A stretch of 64,000 nucleotides of DNA from Boswellia sacra (lineage: Eukaryota > Streptophyta > Magnoliopsida > Sapindales > Burseraceae), in the NCBI GenBank assembly GCA_013180625.2, contig SNVD02011186.1:62001-126000 (forward strand), given 5' to 3'. The translations under genes were made by a program, and so were the position numbers. The notes under the pieces are model-generated. The model ran no database searches. It saw only the letters and a program-made list of their open reading frames with translations, and had not been told where the DNA came from. Below are positions 1-12,390 of this stretch, piece by piece (position 1 is the first letter of the stretch; each line of letters begins with the position of its first letter).

Positions 1-762
1 TTTTTCATTTTTATCCATCCAGTGAATTTATATCATATTAGGTTGTATGAATTAGGTTATACAATTTAATTGTATACGTAGCATTGTCCTATATCTAATA
101 GGTTATTGTTTTGAGAGGTGATAAGAATGAACAGTAACATATATGCAATTGGTTGTTACATACCAATTTCAGTATATAGTTCTCTTTTCTTATTTAATTT
201 TTTTTTTGCTAAATTTTTTCATGCTACTTTTTTATAAATTTATATGTGAACTATTTGTCTAAATCTCCGGTTAATTTCACTCTTCTCAGTTGTTTTCTTA
301 GTTCTTACTTTAAATGGCCATCACAGAAAGTAAAGGAATATATGAAGGGTGCCTATGAATGTTTGGATTCAAAACTCTTTGCAAGCCAATTCTTGCTCGA
401 AGTTAAGATTACCAGAATTTAAGGATGAAAATCAAGAAAAATCCTTAAATAAATAAATAAAATGTTTGACTTAAGCAACAAGTTGATTGATGATAGGAAT
501 AATAAACAGCTACAAAGTCCCAACTGAAAAGTCATAACAAAAGGAGAAAAGAAATCCTTTAACTGAATGCTGGTAGAATTTTATTGCAGATTAGTGCATC
601 TTTGACCCTCAAACCAAAGTGGTTCCAGTAACCAAATTGACCGTTTATTCACTTTTTAGATATTTCTCAGACATTATGTTTGGTAAACTGAGACTATGAT
701 ATAGGGATGAGAATTGAGAGGCTTAAGACAAGAACAAGACTTCAACATTCATTGGTTCCATC
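1..762. other. AT-rich flank downstream of pathogen-related pseudogene
   Basis: No coding region or RNA gene is visible. The last 200 bases precede the stop codon of the minus-strand pathogen-related pseudogene, so part of this stretch would be its 3' UTR. Nothing else recognisable. Confidence 0.5.
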
Positions 763-2754
763 TTAGCCAGTGTTCCTGAGTAGAGGGCAGCTTGAGGCTG
801 CTGCTTCAGAAGATCTATCTATTTTAGCAACCCTAAGGAGACCTCCAAGAAACTCTCCACGATCGTAAAAGAACTCCACCTTCACAATTCTCATTGCTTC
901 ATCCATCTGTTTTACCAAGAAAAAGACTCTTTATTTTGCACCTCCAATGAAACGAAATATATGTAACACCCTAGTATGTGTAACCACAATTACCATGTAT
1001 TTAAGCATCTAAATTATTAGTACTTTTGTATAATTGTAAAGGTGATAAAGCAAATTAAAAATTATGATAGAGTGACTTTGAAAGGATTGAAAAATGGAGG
1101 GCTTACATAAAATTTCACCCAATCCTTATCTATATAAATGTGGGAGAACTCTGGAAAATTTCATTTTCTTTCTTGTCTCTGCAAAAACGTTTCCAGCCCT
1201 CTCTCTTTCTCTCAATTTGCTTTCTTCACTTGTGGAATTCAAGGAAAATTGAATAAGCTAGAAGGGAATTAAGGTAAATTCATCTTCTCCTTCTTCCTTT
1301 AGAGCCTAACCATGAAATTCTATAAGAAAAATGTTAGATTCTACAATGATTAATCTTGTATTTATGTTATATACATCATGGTACATGTTAGAAAAAATGA
1401 TATTATATGTGTTATAGTATATTGAAGGAGAAGGGATGATGTTTGGGAAGTAGCAAACATGATTGAGTGAAATTCCTGCAGAGCCTCTTTGCTGAACAGG
1501 GGTTAGTCCAAAAAATCCTATAAATTATAGGTCCACTTTCTGGTTTTTAAATTTTTATATGATAAACTAGACACATCAAGGAGTTTATAGAATTTTGAAA
1601 CACTCAAAAATTCGTAGTGTGTGAATTGTAATAAAGTTTTGAAGTTCTGGTTCGAAATTGTGAATTCCCCTGTTTTAGAACAGGCCATGGGGAATGAACT
1701 CGATTTGAGGGGGCAAATTTTTGTAAAATTTCTTGATTTTTAATATGAAATCCCTTGGATATGTTTTCTGTTAGACTGTAAATTTTCATGACTTTTTAAG
1801 ATGTGTATGAATTTTTATGAATTTCCAAATCTGGACTTAAAGAATTGTGAATGACAATTTTCAAAACAGAGCATATGGAGGAAATTTCATTTGACTGACT
1901 TAAACTCCTTAGAAAATCATGATTTTTCGGGTAATAACTCTTACATGTGTCTAGTTTTGGACTGAAAAGTTTGGTAGACATTTGATTATTGTAGAATTTT
2001 ATAAAATTCTTCAAAGTTGCACTGTTCAGTTGAGAGGTCTGCAGACAGATTTGCTGTGTGAATGAAATTAAGGATTTTCAAGGGGTATATGATCTTATTT
2101 TGACTCAATAAAATTCATGGACTATAATATGTATGTCTATTTGAGTTTCACGAAGTTTGGTGATGATTGGAAATGAATAACCTCTTATTATAATAATCCA
2201 ACCAATATGTGTGTGTGATAGAGTTTAATAAATGATGTTATTGGTTGGTTGAATTGTTGTTAACCTACAAGGGATTTAATGACTTCTAAATGGACACTGA
2301 TCAGTGTGTCATGACTATGGCAATGGTTACCTGAGAGGAAGGAGAAGAAGAAGAGATAAACTTTAAACAACTGCTTGTCAAGAAATACAGGACAACGAAA
2401 TTAAGAGGCGAGGCTAATCAAGTAAGTAGCTAAACCCTTCTGAGGACACAACAGATGTTAACTATTAATGAAATGTGTTTAATGATTGTGATTGTGAATA
2501 TATGTGAGTTGTGTGGATGGAATGTGTATGGGGCCATGAATACATGGACCTTGATATAGGAAATGATTTAATTGGGGTTTATAGTGATTTATGCAATGTG
2601 TGATTTGACACACTTTGATGTGTATGTGAGTTACATGTTGGTGTAAATTCTGTGTGTGTGAGATATAGAAATGTGAATATGCCCTCGTATATGTGAATTT
2701 GTTGTGATATGGCTTAAATAACATAATTTGTTGAGATTGTCGACGAGAATTTAG

Positions 2755-3982
2755 CCGAATGGCGTAGATGTCTTGTTGGCTTCTTTCCGGGATATGTGAT
2801 GCCTTTCCATGCTACACGTTCGATGGCGATGCGTGCATGGAAATCTAGTGGTCTTGAGGACGTCCATTCCACGGATAAGGGATTTCTCATCTTCTGTTTT
2901 AGAACTGAGGATGAGGTACATGCAATCATTGCTCGAGGTTCTTAGATGTTTGGAGGTAAATTCATTTACCTGCAGCAATGGCATCCGCATCTGGATTTCA
3001 ATCTTACAGCATTCTGGACACTACCAGTTTGAATCCGTTTGTATGGCCTGCCGTTTCCTTTGTGGACAGCCAAAGGCCTTAGCATTATCTCCAGCATGGT
3101 TGGAGAACCTCAATCTTGTGATAAGGCGACTTCTGATCTATCTAGATTAGAGTATGCGAGGGTTTGTGTTTTTATTGATGCAAGACGCCCTCGAGTTAAG
3201 AACTTTGAGTTCAGGTGCAAACTCTCTTCAGAGCCCATCAAAATTCAAGTTGAATATGAGTGGACTCCAAAACATTGCCCCAAATATTGCCAGTTTGGTC
3301 ATCGTTGTCCAGAACCGGTAAAGACTTCAAGTCCAGATAAGAATGAGGCTAGCACCTCTGATAGTACCCCTTTGAGAAAAGAAAAGGATGTGACCAAGGT
3401 CGCTGATTGCACCAAAATAGTTGCTATCCCAGAAGTTTTTGCAGTGCAAGTTGAGCCTCCGAAAGCTACTACACTTCCGAGTGCAGAGTCAGTTTCAGAT
3501 TCTGATTCTCCATCTCCTTTTGCGACCGACGAGGATAGACTTTTGGGCACTATGAAATGTTCTATAAATCGTGAGGCATCTATTTCCTAAGGGCGGATAC
3601 CTACTGAGTCTTCTCCCACTCGTTTTGAGCCTTTGATTGGGCTCAGTGAGGATGATCAACCTGATAGGATTGACCATACCCATTCGGACACCCCAGCTAT
3701 CCCGGTAAAGAAGGGTAAGAAGAAGAAAAACAAGAAGGGTTAAAGCTCTTGTATTTTTATGTTTTAGACCGTTTGTGATCATTTCTCTTTTATGTTGTTA
3801 AGGTCGTTTGTGGCTTTTTTACTTTGTTTAGGCTGCTTGTGGCCTTCATTTTCTATCCTTTTGTTGGATTGTATGTTTAGACTTTACGTCCTTTTGTAAT
3901 TCTTGGGGTATGCCCCTCGGATTTTTGTACATTATAACTTTTTTGGTTTTATATTACTAAGTAACTTTTCCAAAAAAAAAAG
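2755..3982 (+). mobile_element. LINE-derived fragment with DUF4283/zinc-knuckle ORF1 relic
   Basis: A plus-strand frame runs from about 2760 to the TAA at 3740-3742. It encodes a DUF4283-like N-terminal region (FPGYVMPFHATRSMAMRAW, then WTAKGLSIISSMVGEPQSCD), a truncated knuckle region (EYEWTPKHCPKYCQFGHRCPE) and a Lys-rich end (KKGKKKKNKKG). In-frame stops replace Trp twice in the DUF4283 part (TAG after ARGS, TGA after TLPV), and a TAA follows EASIS at about 3588. A 3' tail of about 230 bp and a run of ten A's at about 3973-3982 follow. DUF4283/zinc-knuckle proteins are typical of ORF1 of plant L1-type LINEs and related gag-like frames. No ORF2 (endonuclease/RT) lies between the ORF1 end and the poly-A. 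Target duplications were not found with confidence. Confidence 0.65.
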
Positions 3983-4659
3983 ATGTGTGTATATAAAGAA
4001 TGAAATACATGCCAAACATTCTAGGATACTAATTCCTCATGTGGATGACATGACAAATGAATTTCTATGAAATACCATGTGTTTTAGAGTTCCATGAATA
4101 TGTGTGAGTGGAAAATGAATGAGACCAGTTATATGAACATAGTTGTGCAACGATATGTTTGAAATACATCGAAGAGTAATGGAAGGGTTGGCACTAATAA
4201 AGAAGTCAATAGGTTTCTATGCGTGTAAGAATGATGTCAATGTGTAGATTATGCACATCCATAAGTGTTTTTGAGATATGTAGACTTATTGTATTTATTA
4301 ATGTATATGTGATTAATGAGAAGCCTACGTAGAACCTCAATTATGAAAGTGAACTGCAATATTTTGATGTGTGAAGGCATGCATCACTGTGTGATGTGTT
4401 ATGAATTTGAAATTACATGTCATGGCTTATATTGAATGTCGAATGTGAAATGTGATACCATTAAATGCCAGCATTATGGTGAATGAATTGTGATAAGTTG
4501 TGATTGGGTTAAAAGCTTGATATAAAGCTTCATTTATGTGACTGAAGTGTGAAATGTGATATGTGAGTGAAAGCCTCATATAGAGTTTCACTTATGTGAC
4601 TGAATGTGAAAACTGATATGTGAGTGGCATGCCACAACTTAGGATATTTGGCTCTCATA

Positions 4660-4915
4660 GCTTGAGAGGAGGTCTGGATCATGTGTTTCTCTAGACGAGA
4701 TTCGGTAGTATGGGCCTGGTATCACCCGGATTGTCAGACTAGCCTTGAGCTATTTTATGGGTAGGCCTCTAAATGTATCTGTACTGTTCTGTATCCCCAT
4801 GGCTTGAGAGGAGGTCTGGACCATGTGTTTCTCTAGATGAGATTCAGTAGCATGAGCCTAGTATCACCCAGATTATTAGACTAGCCTTGAACTGATTCAT
4901 AGGTAGGCCTACATA
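4660..4915 (+). repeat. two-copy 142-bp tandem repeat inside the solo LTR
   Basis: The block starting gcttgagaggaggtctgga at 4660 is repeated at 4802 with about 85-90% identity by eye (ctagacgagattcggtag versus ctagatgagattcagtag). Both units carry tatcacccggatt-like and tagactagccttga-like segments. Such internal duplications are common in long plant LTRs. Confidence 0.7.
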
Positions 4916-6837
4916 TGGGAACTGACTGTGAAATGAAAAGTCATACCTTGATTAGAGAGCATTGTTCCTAAGTGTCTGTGACTGTACTGTGGAAGCTTCC
5001 AAAATTATGTGAAATGGATATCCATATGAACAATGTAGCTAGCTTGTGGAAACTCATGTGTGAATGATTTATGTGTTTATGGGAGCACATGAGGATGTGT
5101 TAGATTTGTGGAAAGTTTATTTATAAATGAGACCTGTGTATATAAATGGGTGTATGTATGGATATATGTGATGAGCTTTGACATGAAAAAGCCATGTTTG
5201 ATTACCCATAGGCAGGTATTTATGGAATTAGAAATGTGGCTGGATAAGTAAATAATTGGTCTAGGAAATCTGCCAATGATACAGGGTTGGCACAGGAGCA
5301 CCATTAAATGGTGCAGGAGTTCATCTTTAACGGTCCTATAGAAGTATAGGCAGAGAATTGGCATTGCTGCGCCATACCTTTTGCGCTGGAACGCCACTTG
5401 CACCGACTTAAGTAAGAGAGAATAGAGAGTTGGCGTATGCGTGCCTCTCCCTTGGCGCAGAAGCGCAAAACTGAAATCTGTAACGGATTGAAAATCAGAA
5501 ACTTGGCGTCGCTGCACCAGTTCCCTCGCGCAGGGCGCGATCTTTGAACAGTGAAATCTATTTTCTGACTTTCTTAGTAGGGGCACTGGTGGCTTTTATA
5601 CCAAGAAATGAACGGTAATTGATGATTTATGGATTAAGTATTTAATAGTAATCATATTCTAAAATGATTATTGCCATTAATTGTTTTATTTTGAGTGTTA
5701 TGCTAATTTTTATAATTCTAGCTGCCTACTGAGTTTCATACTCACTAGTCTGTTATGTACCTCAGGTAATTGATCAGTTAAAGACTATGAGAGAATTTCG
5801 GCATAGCAATGACTGTGTTCCCTTGGCAAGTTCTTTTTCACTGCATTATTACTATATTGGGTGCGGGTTGTGACAATATGTCTGTTTGTTTTAGTCATCG
5901 TCTCTTTCTATAAAAGTACACTTTTCCTACAATGAGTTGAAGTGTGAGTCTAATTATAATTTTTCAAAAAAATTGCTATTAAATGTTCATGTTTGAACAT
6001 TCTTAAATCATTTATATGTGCTTGCAGTGCTCGACAACACCAATGCCAAAGAATTCTACCAAGTCTCCAGTTGGGGCACGTCCTTTAAAAGGACCCTCCA
6101 TGTAACCTTAGTGCCTGAACTTGTAAATGATAATTGGAGGTCCAGAGTAAAATTGGAGAATCTCCAAAGCAAACCCTCGTGGGAACGTTGTGATGACTAT
6201 GAGATGATAGAGTTGTTTCATCATCGAGGTCGTAGAACCTTAAATCCTTTGGCAGCAAGGTTTGCAATTGCGGGTTGTATCCTCTACCAAGCTTGCCTAG
6301 TTCTTCCCAATCCAGAGTTTTCCCTCTTGTAAATCACCAAAATTATGTATTAAAGTAATTGGCTGCGACGCCTGACCAGTGTTAATCAACTTGGTGTTAC
6401 CATTCACGCAGAAAGTATACTTCTCTGGATCAATTGTTTGAAAGTCTTCTGCTCTTGTCTTGTGCACCATCTCATATATTTTCCCATGTTTTGACAAGGT
6501 TCTGAACCTTTTCTTCAAGTGAACCTTGAGGCCATACCTTCCAGCTAGAATGACAGCTTAGATAGTTATTTATATAGTACAAAATATACAAATATGAGAA
6601 TTGAAGAAGAGAGAAACCTTGGTTGTGCCTTCTTCAAAGAGTTTGTTCACAACTTCATAGCTAGGAGCGGCACCAAACCTCCATTGGTTATTCTTCTCTT
6701 CTTCTCCTTGTAAAGAATCACGATATCTATCTCCCTCAACAGCTGAAGGTGCCATGTTCTAGGCTGCAAAACAAGATTAATATTGAAAATACATAAATTT
6801 TGTATATGTCGCAGAAGCTACGGATACATTAACCTTG

Positions 6838-6845
6838 TTATATAG
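6838..6845 (-). promoter_or_regulatory. TATA box of copy A
   Basis: The minus strand reads CCTATATAACAAGG about 85 nt upstream of the ATG at 6755. The TATA of copy B (CCTATATAG) sits at a comparable place about 95 nt upstream, so this is a retained ancestral promoter element in front of a dead gene. Confidence 0.5.
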
Positions 6846-7078
6846 GCAAAGAGAGTAGACAGTTTTGTCACACGACATACAGGCCTCATTCAACGTCAAA
6901 ATTTGAATAGAATTTTTTCATTAATGATAATTGACTGGATACAATGAATCTTGCCCATCAGATGAAATCATTCAGATAAAATGGTGATTAAATCCACAAT
7001 ATTCAATATTGAATTGCTTGACTGATCTAATATTGTCTTAGCTTTTGAAGATTGAATAACACAGTAAATTTTAATATT

Positions 7079-10000
7079 CACTACAAGGAAAGAGTCTTTT
7101 TACTGCAAGCATCTACGACGGTTTTTAAATTTCGAAGCAAATGGTAAACTCTACGGCGGTCAAAGACAACCGCAGTAAACCTCACATAATATACCACAAA
7201 CTTTTAGGGTTTTTTATTTTTTCGATTTGATGTTGGAGCAGCCGCTCCTCTTTTCACTCACTTCTCTTGCCTTCCTCATTTTCTTTCCATCTAAACGCCA
7301 TCTCTTTACCCTTCTCTCACTCATAATTTGCTTCTCCAGGCTACCAATGAATCTGCCGCCTCTCTAATGTGGCTAGTGGTCCCCAAATCCCCTTTTGCTT
7401 CTTCAACCTCACATCTCTGCACAAAACCCGTTTATCAACATCTCTCTTTGCTCCATGTCGTCATCGTAACACTTTCTTTAATGGTCTGAGAAGGAGGAGA
7501 ACGACTACTTTCACTATTTGTTTCATCATAGAAGAAAAAACACAAATTACCTAGATCAAGAATCTCGTAGAAGAGATCGTTTTCGATGGTACGGATGTTC
7601 AGATCTTAGTTCCCTAATTAACTGAGAAGTTGGCTATGAAGAAATCGGAGAGGTTTAAGTATCTTGTTGCTTGCATGATGTCTAATTTCGAAGTCACCTC
7701 CATGGCTGTCATGGCTATTTACTGCAGATTTTATTGGCAAATGGAGGTACTTTATTTCTTTCCTTAACATGTGATGCATCCAAGGTGCTTGTCTAAACGC
7801 CTATCTGAAAGTTTTGTTTTCATTTTTCTTTTTAATTTTGAATCCATGGCTCTTAGTTATTTGATTTTGGAATAGATCTGGAATTATACTAAGTTTCGTT
7901 TGTGTTTAAGGTAATTAAATCTAATTTTGCATGTTGAAGTTGAATTAAAGTGAAGATTTTGATAGTTAACACCAATAGTTGATATGAAAAAGTGATGCTT
8001 TCTGTTCCTAGTTAAAAAATTATGCTTCTGATTATTGAGATTGTTCATTGCAGATGAAGATGGAAGAAGGAGAAGCAAGAAAACAATGATGGAAAAAAAA
8101 TTTGATCTATTAATGTATATAATTATTACTATTTTGTACTTGACACAATTGCTTTTGGGTCAATATATCTAGCACTGATATTCTATCTTGTTGACCTCAA
8201 TTGTTTTTGAACATTTCCTCAAGCAGCACAATTTATTGACCATAAATTCCGATAGGAAAAATGAAGATAAAGCCACTCATTGCAGCTGCAACATAGAGAA
8301 TGATAATTGGCATGCAAGATTATACTTGGCATGAGCTTTTTCCAAAAGGTATTCTCTATCTTTCTAATTCTATTTTTCAAGCTTGAAAATTGCGTTTAAT
8401 GACTGTTAATAGATGTAAGGAAAATATGTTTCCCTAATGTAGTCAAGAGTAACGCTAGCATAGTTGTGGCTGTTTAGGCTTCTAAAATAATTGTACGTTT
8501 TTGCCACATTACTTGGAACATTTGCTTCAATATTTTACCTTTGAGTTATTTAGTTGGCTTGGGGCTCATTATCAATTAGTAGATGGTTTATTTGTCCATA
8601 ACTGCAATAATATTACTTCTTTTTAAGCTTAAACTTTAACTTTTACAGTTTTAAATCTACATCAGGATATTTTGTTTACTTTGTTTATAATTTGATTGAT
8701 TAGTGCTCAAAGAAATAATAAAATAGTGTGTTATGTAAATAGTAAACATTATGAAGAATGATGAAAATGCAAGAAGATGAAATATAATGAAGATAGAGCA
8801 ATTAAGCACTGAAATATAATTAATAATTCAAAGCATTCCCAAGCCGAATGCATACATGTGGTCAGATACAAATCTGAATTTCAGGACTTTATATAGGTAG
8901 ACCCGTCCAACATACTGGCCCACATTAGCCAATAAATTTTGACCATCAAAAAGTTGATTTTACTTCCACGCAACTCCTTCAATGCTTATTCTTTTGACAC
9001 ATCCACACAACAACTTCTCTTTTATTCACAAGTCTCAATTCTCTTTCATTGTTTCTACTTATAGTTTATAGTCATCTTTTATTATTACCACAACTACTTA
9101 CTTTCTTTTATTGGATTACTTTGAAATGATTACTTTGAAATGATTCTGATTAGATATTGTTGTGTATGGAGGAGTTGATCTTCAAATAGACCACAAAAAC
9201 AAAACCATCTGTACCTTTTTTTGCTTTTATTGGATAACCACTGTTTAGTGCAAATGTATTAACTTGTAACTCTTATCACTTTCCTTAAGAAATTCATAAG
9301 CTAATCCAAGAAACAAAAAATCACCATATCTACTTCTTTCACTTGCTTCTCCCTCTCACCGACCTTCTTTGTTCTACTCACTAAAGTTCTCTGTATTCAA
9401 AAGCTTTCTCTAATCTATCTCTTAGTAGCTAATTTCTTCTCCACTTGTTACTTTTACTCCCTCTTTCTTTCTTCTATTTGCTTCTTCTTTCCTCTTCTTG
9501 TACTCCTTTTACACTTTCTCTCGGTTTTTGGGTTAACATACGTATGCGTACATACATATATAAAGTCAATTGTCAAAGCTTTGTAAAAGGGCTTTAAATG
9601 GCATTTATTAACATTGTCTCAAACATTATATTTTATTTTGTATAATCAAAGCTTTGTAAAGAAGCGTAAGACAATGACTTTAAGTGGCATTTATTAATGT
9701 TGTCTCGTTCACTGTTCTAGGCCACATGTTTTTTTTTCTTTTTTTTTTTTATCACTTGCTTGCAAGATTTATTTACATAATAATAATCTTTGACCAAGTT
9801 AAATTTATGATAAATTTAGTTATATATGAGCAATTTAGTGGATGGGATGGAGTTGTTGTACATGACCTTCATGAAAATAATGGATTAATGGATATTTTTT
9901 AAGTTAGCTTTGTTATTAAAAATTCTAGTAATCATACTATTTTCTTATGTTTCCTGCAGTTAAATGAACCAAATTATGTAAAATTTCACATATAATTATA

Positions 10001-11624
10001 TATCATGCATTTAGATGGTTGGATTTTTTGGATTGTTGAGTAGAACATAATGTGTGTGTGTCTCTATGTTTGTGTTTTTTATTCGGCATCCACCTTATTA
10101 TAAGTTGCCTTCTGCCTGTCTTCAACTGGGTCAATGTCTAGAATGATATACATTATTCTTAAGGTTGATTGTGGAAACTGGATATATCTGCTTAGGTGAA
10201 TTAGGTAAAGGTTAAAGGAAAGATATGGCCTTCGGATTTGATTAGTACTGCTGTTTAGTGTTCACTGGAATTATGTGAACTTGGTGTTGGTTAACTGATA
10301 CTTGGGTGGTTTCTTGTAGCGAGGGCTGCCCTTTTGTCTATAATGATTAGTTGGTCACAGATTCAGACATTGGTTGCTTGACACCTCTGCTCTGCTTTTG
10401 TAACTCTTATTTATCATTAATCTATTTACTTTTGTTTCGTACCTGGAACTGGAATATAAACTACTTTCTCTTCTACTGATTAGTTGGGCTGAAAAAGAGT
10501 TATGTTTTGAAATTAAATTGTAGAGTTAATTGTGTTATATCTGTGTCATATAATGAGCCTTTGGAGATATTTGAAAACTGCTTGAGTTTTCAATCTCTGG
10601 CATCTTCATTCATTGTAAGTCAGTCACGGCATCCTTATGAAGTTATGGGATTTATAACACGCAGGAACCTTTTAAGCGTTTAAGAAACATGATGCACAAA
10701 CATTAGCTTCGAAGAACCGAATTTAGCAGTGCCTCCGCAAGATGTCTGCCTTCCTATTTGGCTGCAAAATTCAGTACGGAAAAGTCTACATGAGTGGGAA
10801 GGAGGAGAGTTGTTGATGGAAATCGCGACCAGCTGTTATGGCAGTATAGTAGTTCATAGTCCTATAGAGGTATATAAGTTCCACCACTACAAATTCACTT
10901 AATATCTTGACAAGGTTTTACAACAATCATCGTAATCATAGACTTTGTGGCAAACACAGGATATACGACAGGAACTTTCTTCATGTAAAGAAAGCAGAGG
11001 TGAGGTAAAAAGATAAGATCTCAACTATTGTTCTAAGACAGTATTGTATTTGACGTGTGTTTTCACTACTGTTGACTCTGGATGTCGGATTATACTACTA
11101 TTAATCTCCTTAATTGAGTTTCAACTCTTTATTCTGCAACTCAGAAGAACTAGATAAGTATATAATTAATTACTATTTGTTGCCCCTGGACACTTTTGAC
11201 TTATTGAATTCTATATGAATTCTCAATTTTGTCCCACTAGAACTGGATGATAACTATTTCATCTAGTAGACTTTTTACGGCAAGCCACTAGCCCGCGGTA
11301 AATAATTTTATGTCTGCTTTTTACGGCGGGCCATAAGCCCGCAGTAAATAATATGCCAACTTTTTACCGCGGATCATGAGCCCGCGGTAAATAATACGTC
11401 AGCTTTTTACGGCAGGTCACATGCCCGCGGTAAAAAGTTTTACGCAACGGCGGTCATTGTAACCGCGATAAAATCTTTTTACGGCGGACCAAAACCGCGG
11501 TAAAAAATAAAATTAGTTTTTACGGTACCATTTTATACGGCGGGCTAAAACCGCCGTGTGCCCGCTGTAGAAGGATTTTTATCGCGATTTCGACCCGCCG
11601 TAAAAAGCCTATTTTCTTGTAGTG
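7079..11624. mobile_element. non-autonomous CACTA (En/Spm) transposon, 4.5 kb
   Basis: The left end reads CACTACAAGGAAAGAGTC and the right end, reverse-complemented, reads CACTACAAGAAAATAGGC. Both are flanked by att (7076-7078 and 11625-11627), a perfect 3-bp target duplication as made by CACTA transposases. The interior has no transposase (TNP2) reading frame. The left interior, about 7230-7760, has 5'-UTR-like pyrimidine-rich sequence. It also has a coding-like stretch (about 7577-7745, frames with EEIVFDGTDVQILVP and FKYLVACMMSNFEVTS, one stop between) followed by what could be an intron, so it looks like a captured host-gene fragment I cannot name. The rest is AT-rich. It must have been moved in trans by an autonomous relative. 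Confidence 0.88.
11262..11605. repeat. CACTA subterminal repeats
   Basis: At least eight short units of the type ttttacggcgggccataag and cccgcggtaaataat occur in direct and inverted order next to the right end. Similar acggcgg/ccgcagtaaa units lie at 7120-7190 by the left end. Subterminal arrays like this are the transposase-binding regions of CACTA elements. Confidence 0.8.
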
Positions 11625-12390
11625 ATTAATGGATAGTTAATATGTATATTTATTCTATTTTCTCAATAATATATTTTATTTTGTATACAACCACCGTCAC
11701 ATTCTTGTAAAAAAGATAATATAAATATAAGATAATGGAGAATCCTTGTTAATTATACAGAGAAATCTAGGAGAGAGTGCCCTCAATGGACATAATTAAG
11801 TGCATTAAAAAAAAGTGCACTAAAAAATACTTACTTTTAAATAACATTATATATGTAATAATTAATAAAATGGTAAAGCTATTTTGTTATATTCTTGAAT
11901 ATAAGAATTATATTTAACTATGACAAATCATACAATTAGGTGAGTCTTGATACTCCCTTCCAAATACATCTATTTGCAATACTTATGCCATTTAAAATTA
12001 GCAGCTTCCAAGAAGGGACTTATAATCCATGATGTCAGGGTCACCATGCAGGATCTAGGGAGAGAATTTTGCTTGGTTCCGGTTGATCAGCCTGTGATAA
12101 GTCTCATTTAGAGAGCTGAAAATCAATCTTGGCTTGCCAAGTGATTAATTGATAGTTTGGTTTTGTTTGCATTACTTGTGGACTAGCTAGCTTTGTCTAT
12201 GGTTGATATGTCATACAAATCAACATCAGATTATTTTGTTTATTCAATCTTACAGCAATCCTTTTTAATATTAAACTTTTCTCATACTCCCTTCAAGGAT
12301 AGCCAGTAGTGCGCAAGGCTGCCTGAAAGTGATTGATTCATCATAAATTTGGGAGTGAAAGTGAACACTCATGGAGATATATATAAGACA
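11625..12390. other. spacer between two CACTA elements
   Basis: AT-rich and without a credible gene. A short stretch near 12025-12110 reads VRVTMQDLGREFC, faintly like the post-ARC motif of plant NLR genes, but it is too short to call. Confidence 0.4.

Larger units (their letters stand above)
962..5875 (+). mobile_element. solo LTR of a Ty3/gypsy element (Tekay/Del-like ends)
   Basis: The stretch begins TGTAACACCCTAG and ends GGGTTGTGACA, the typical 5'-TGTAACACCC...GGTTGTGACA-3' ends of large gypsy LTRs. Flanks are atata (957-961) and atatg (5876-5880), a 4/5 match to a 5-bp target duplication. There is no gag, pol, primer-binding site or second LTR, so I read it as a solo LTR left by recombination. 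About 1.2 kb of it is a nested LINE-type insertion (2755-3982), leaving about 3.7 kb of LTR. It lies in intron 3 of the copy A pseudogene. The family name is inferred from the ends only. Confidence 0.7.
763..6755 (-). pseudogene. pathogen-related protein pseudogene (copy A), split by solo LTR
   Basis: Same four-exon layout as the two open copies at 17416-18488 and 21666-22693. Exon 1 is 6618-6755 (46 codons, starting MAPSAVEGDRYRD), exon 2 is 6401-6537, exon 3 about 6030-6325, exon 4 763-906. Disabling changes are visible. Exon 2 is 137 nt instead of 133, a net +4 shift that brings a TGA just after the KTWEN stretch. Exon 3 is 296 nt instead of 302, with indels near its start and before the PTRVCFGD region. 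The conserved Trp of the FRHWGY motif is a TAA stop. The donor after exon 3 reads GAG-CACTG instead of GAG-GTACTG. Intron 3, 145 bp in copy B, is about 5.1 kb here because of the inserted LTR. Exon 4 is still open and ends CPLLRNTG. The assignment to the plant pathogen-related protein family is recognised from sequence; loss of function is directly visible. Confidence 0.9.

Noticed and set aside
12000..12110. Possible NLR resistance-gene fragment (VRVTMQDLGREFC)
   Set aside because: Only about a dozen residues resemble the MHD-LLQDMGREI region and there is no flanking NB-ARC or LRR sequence.
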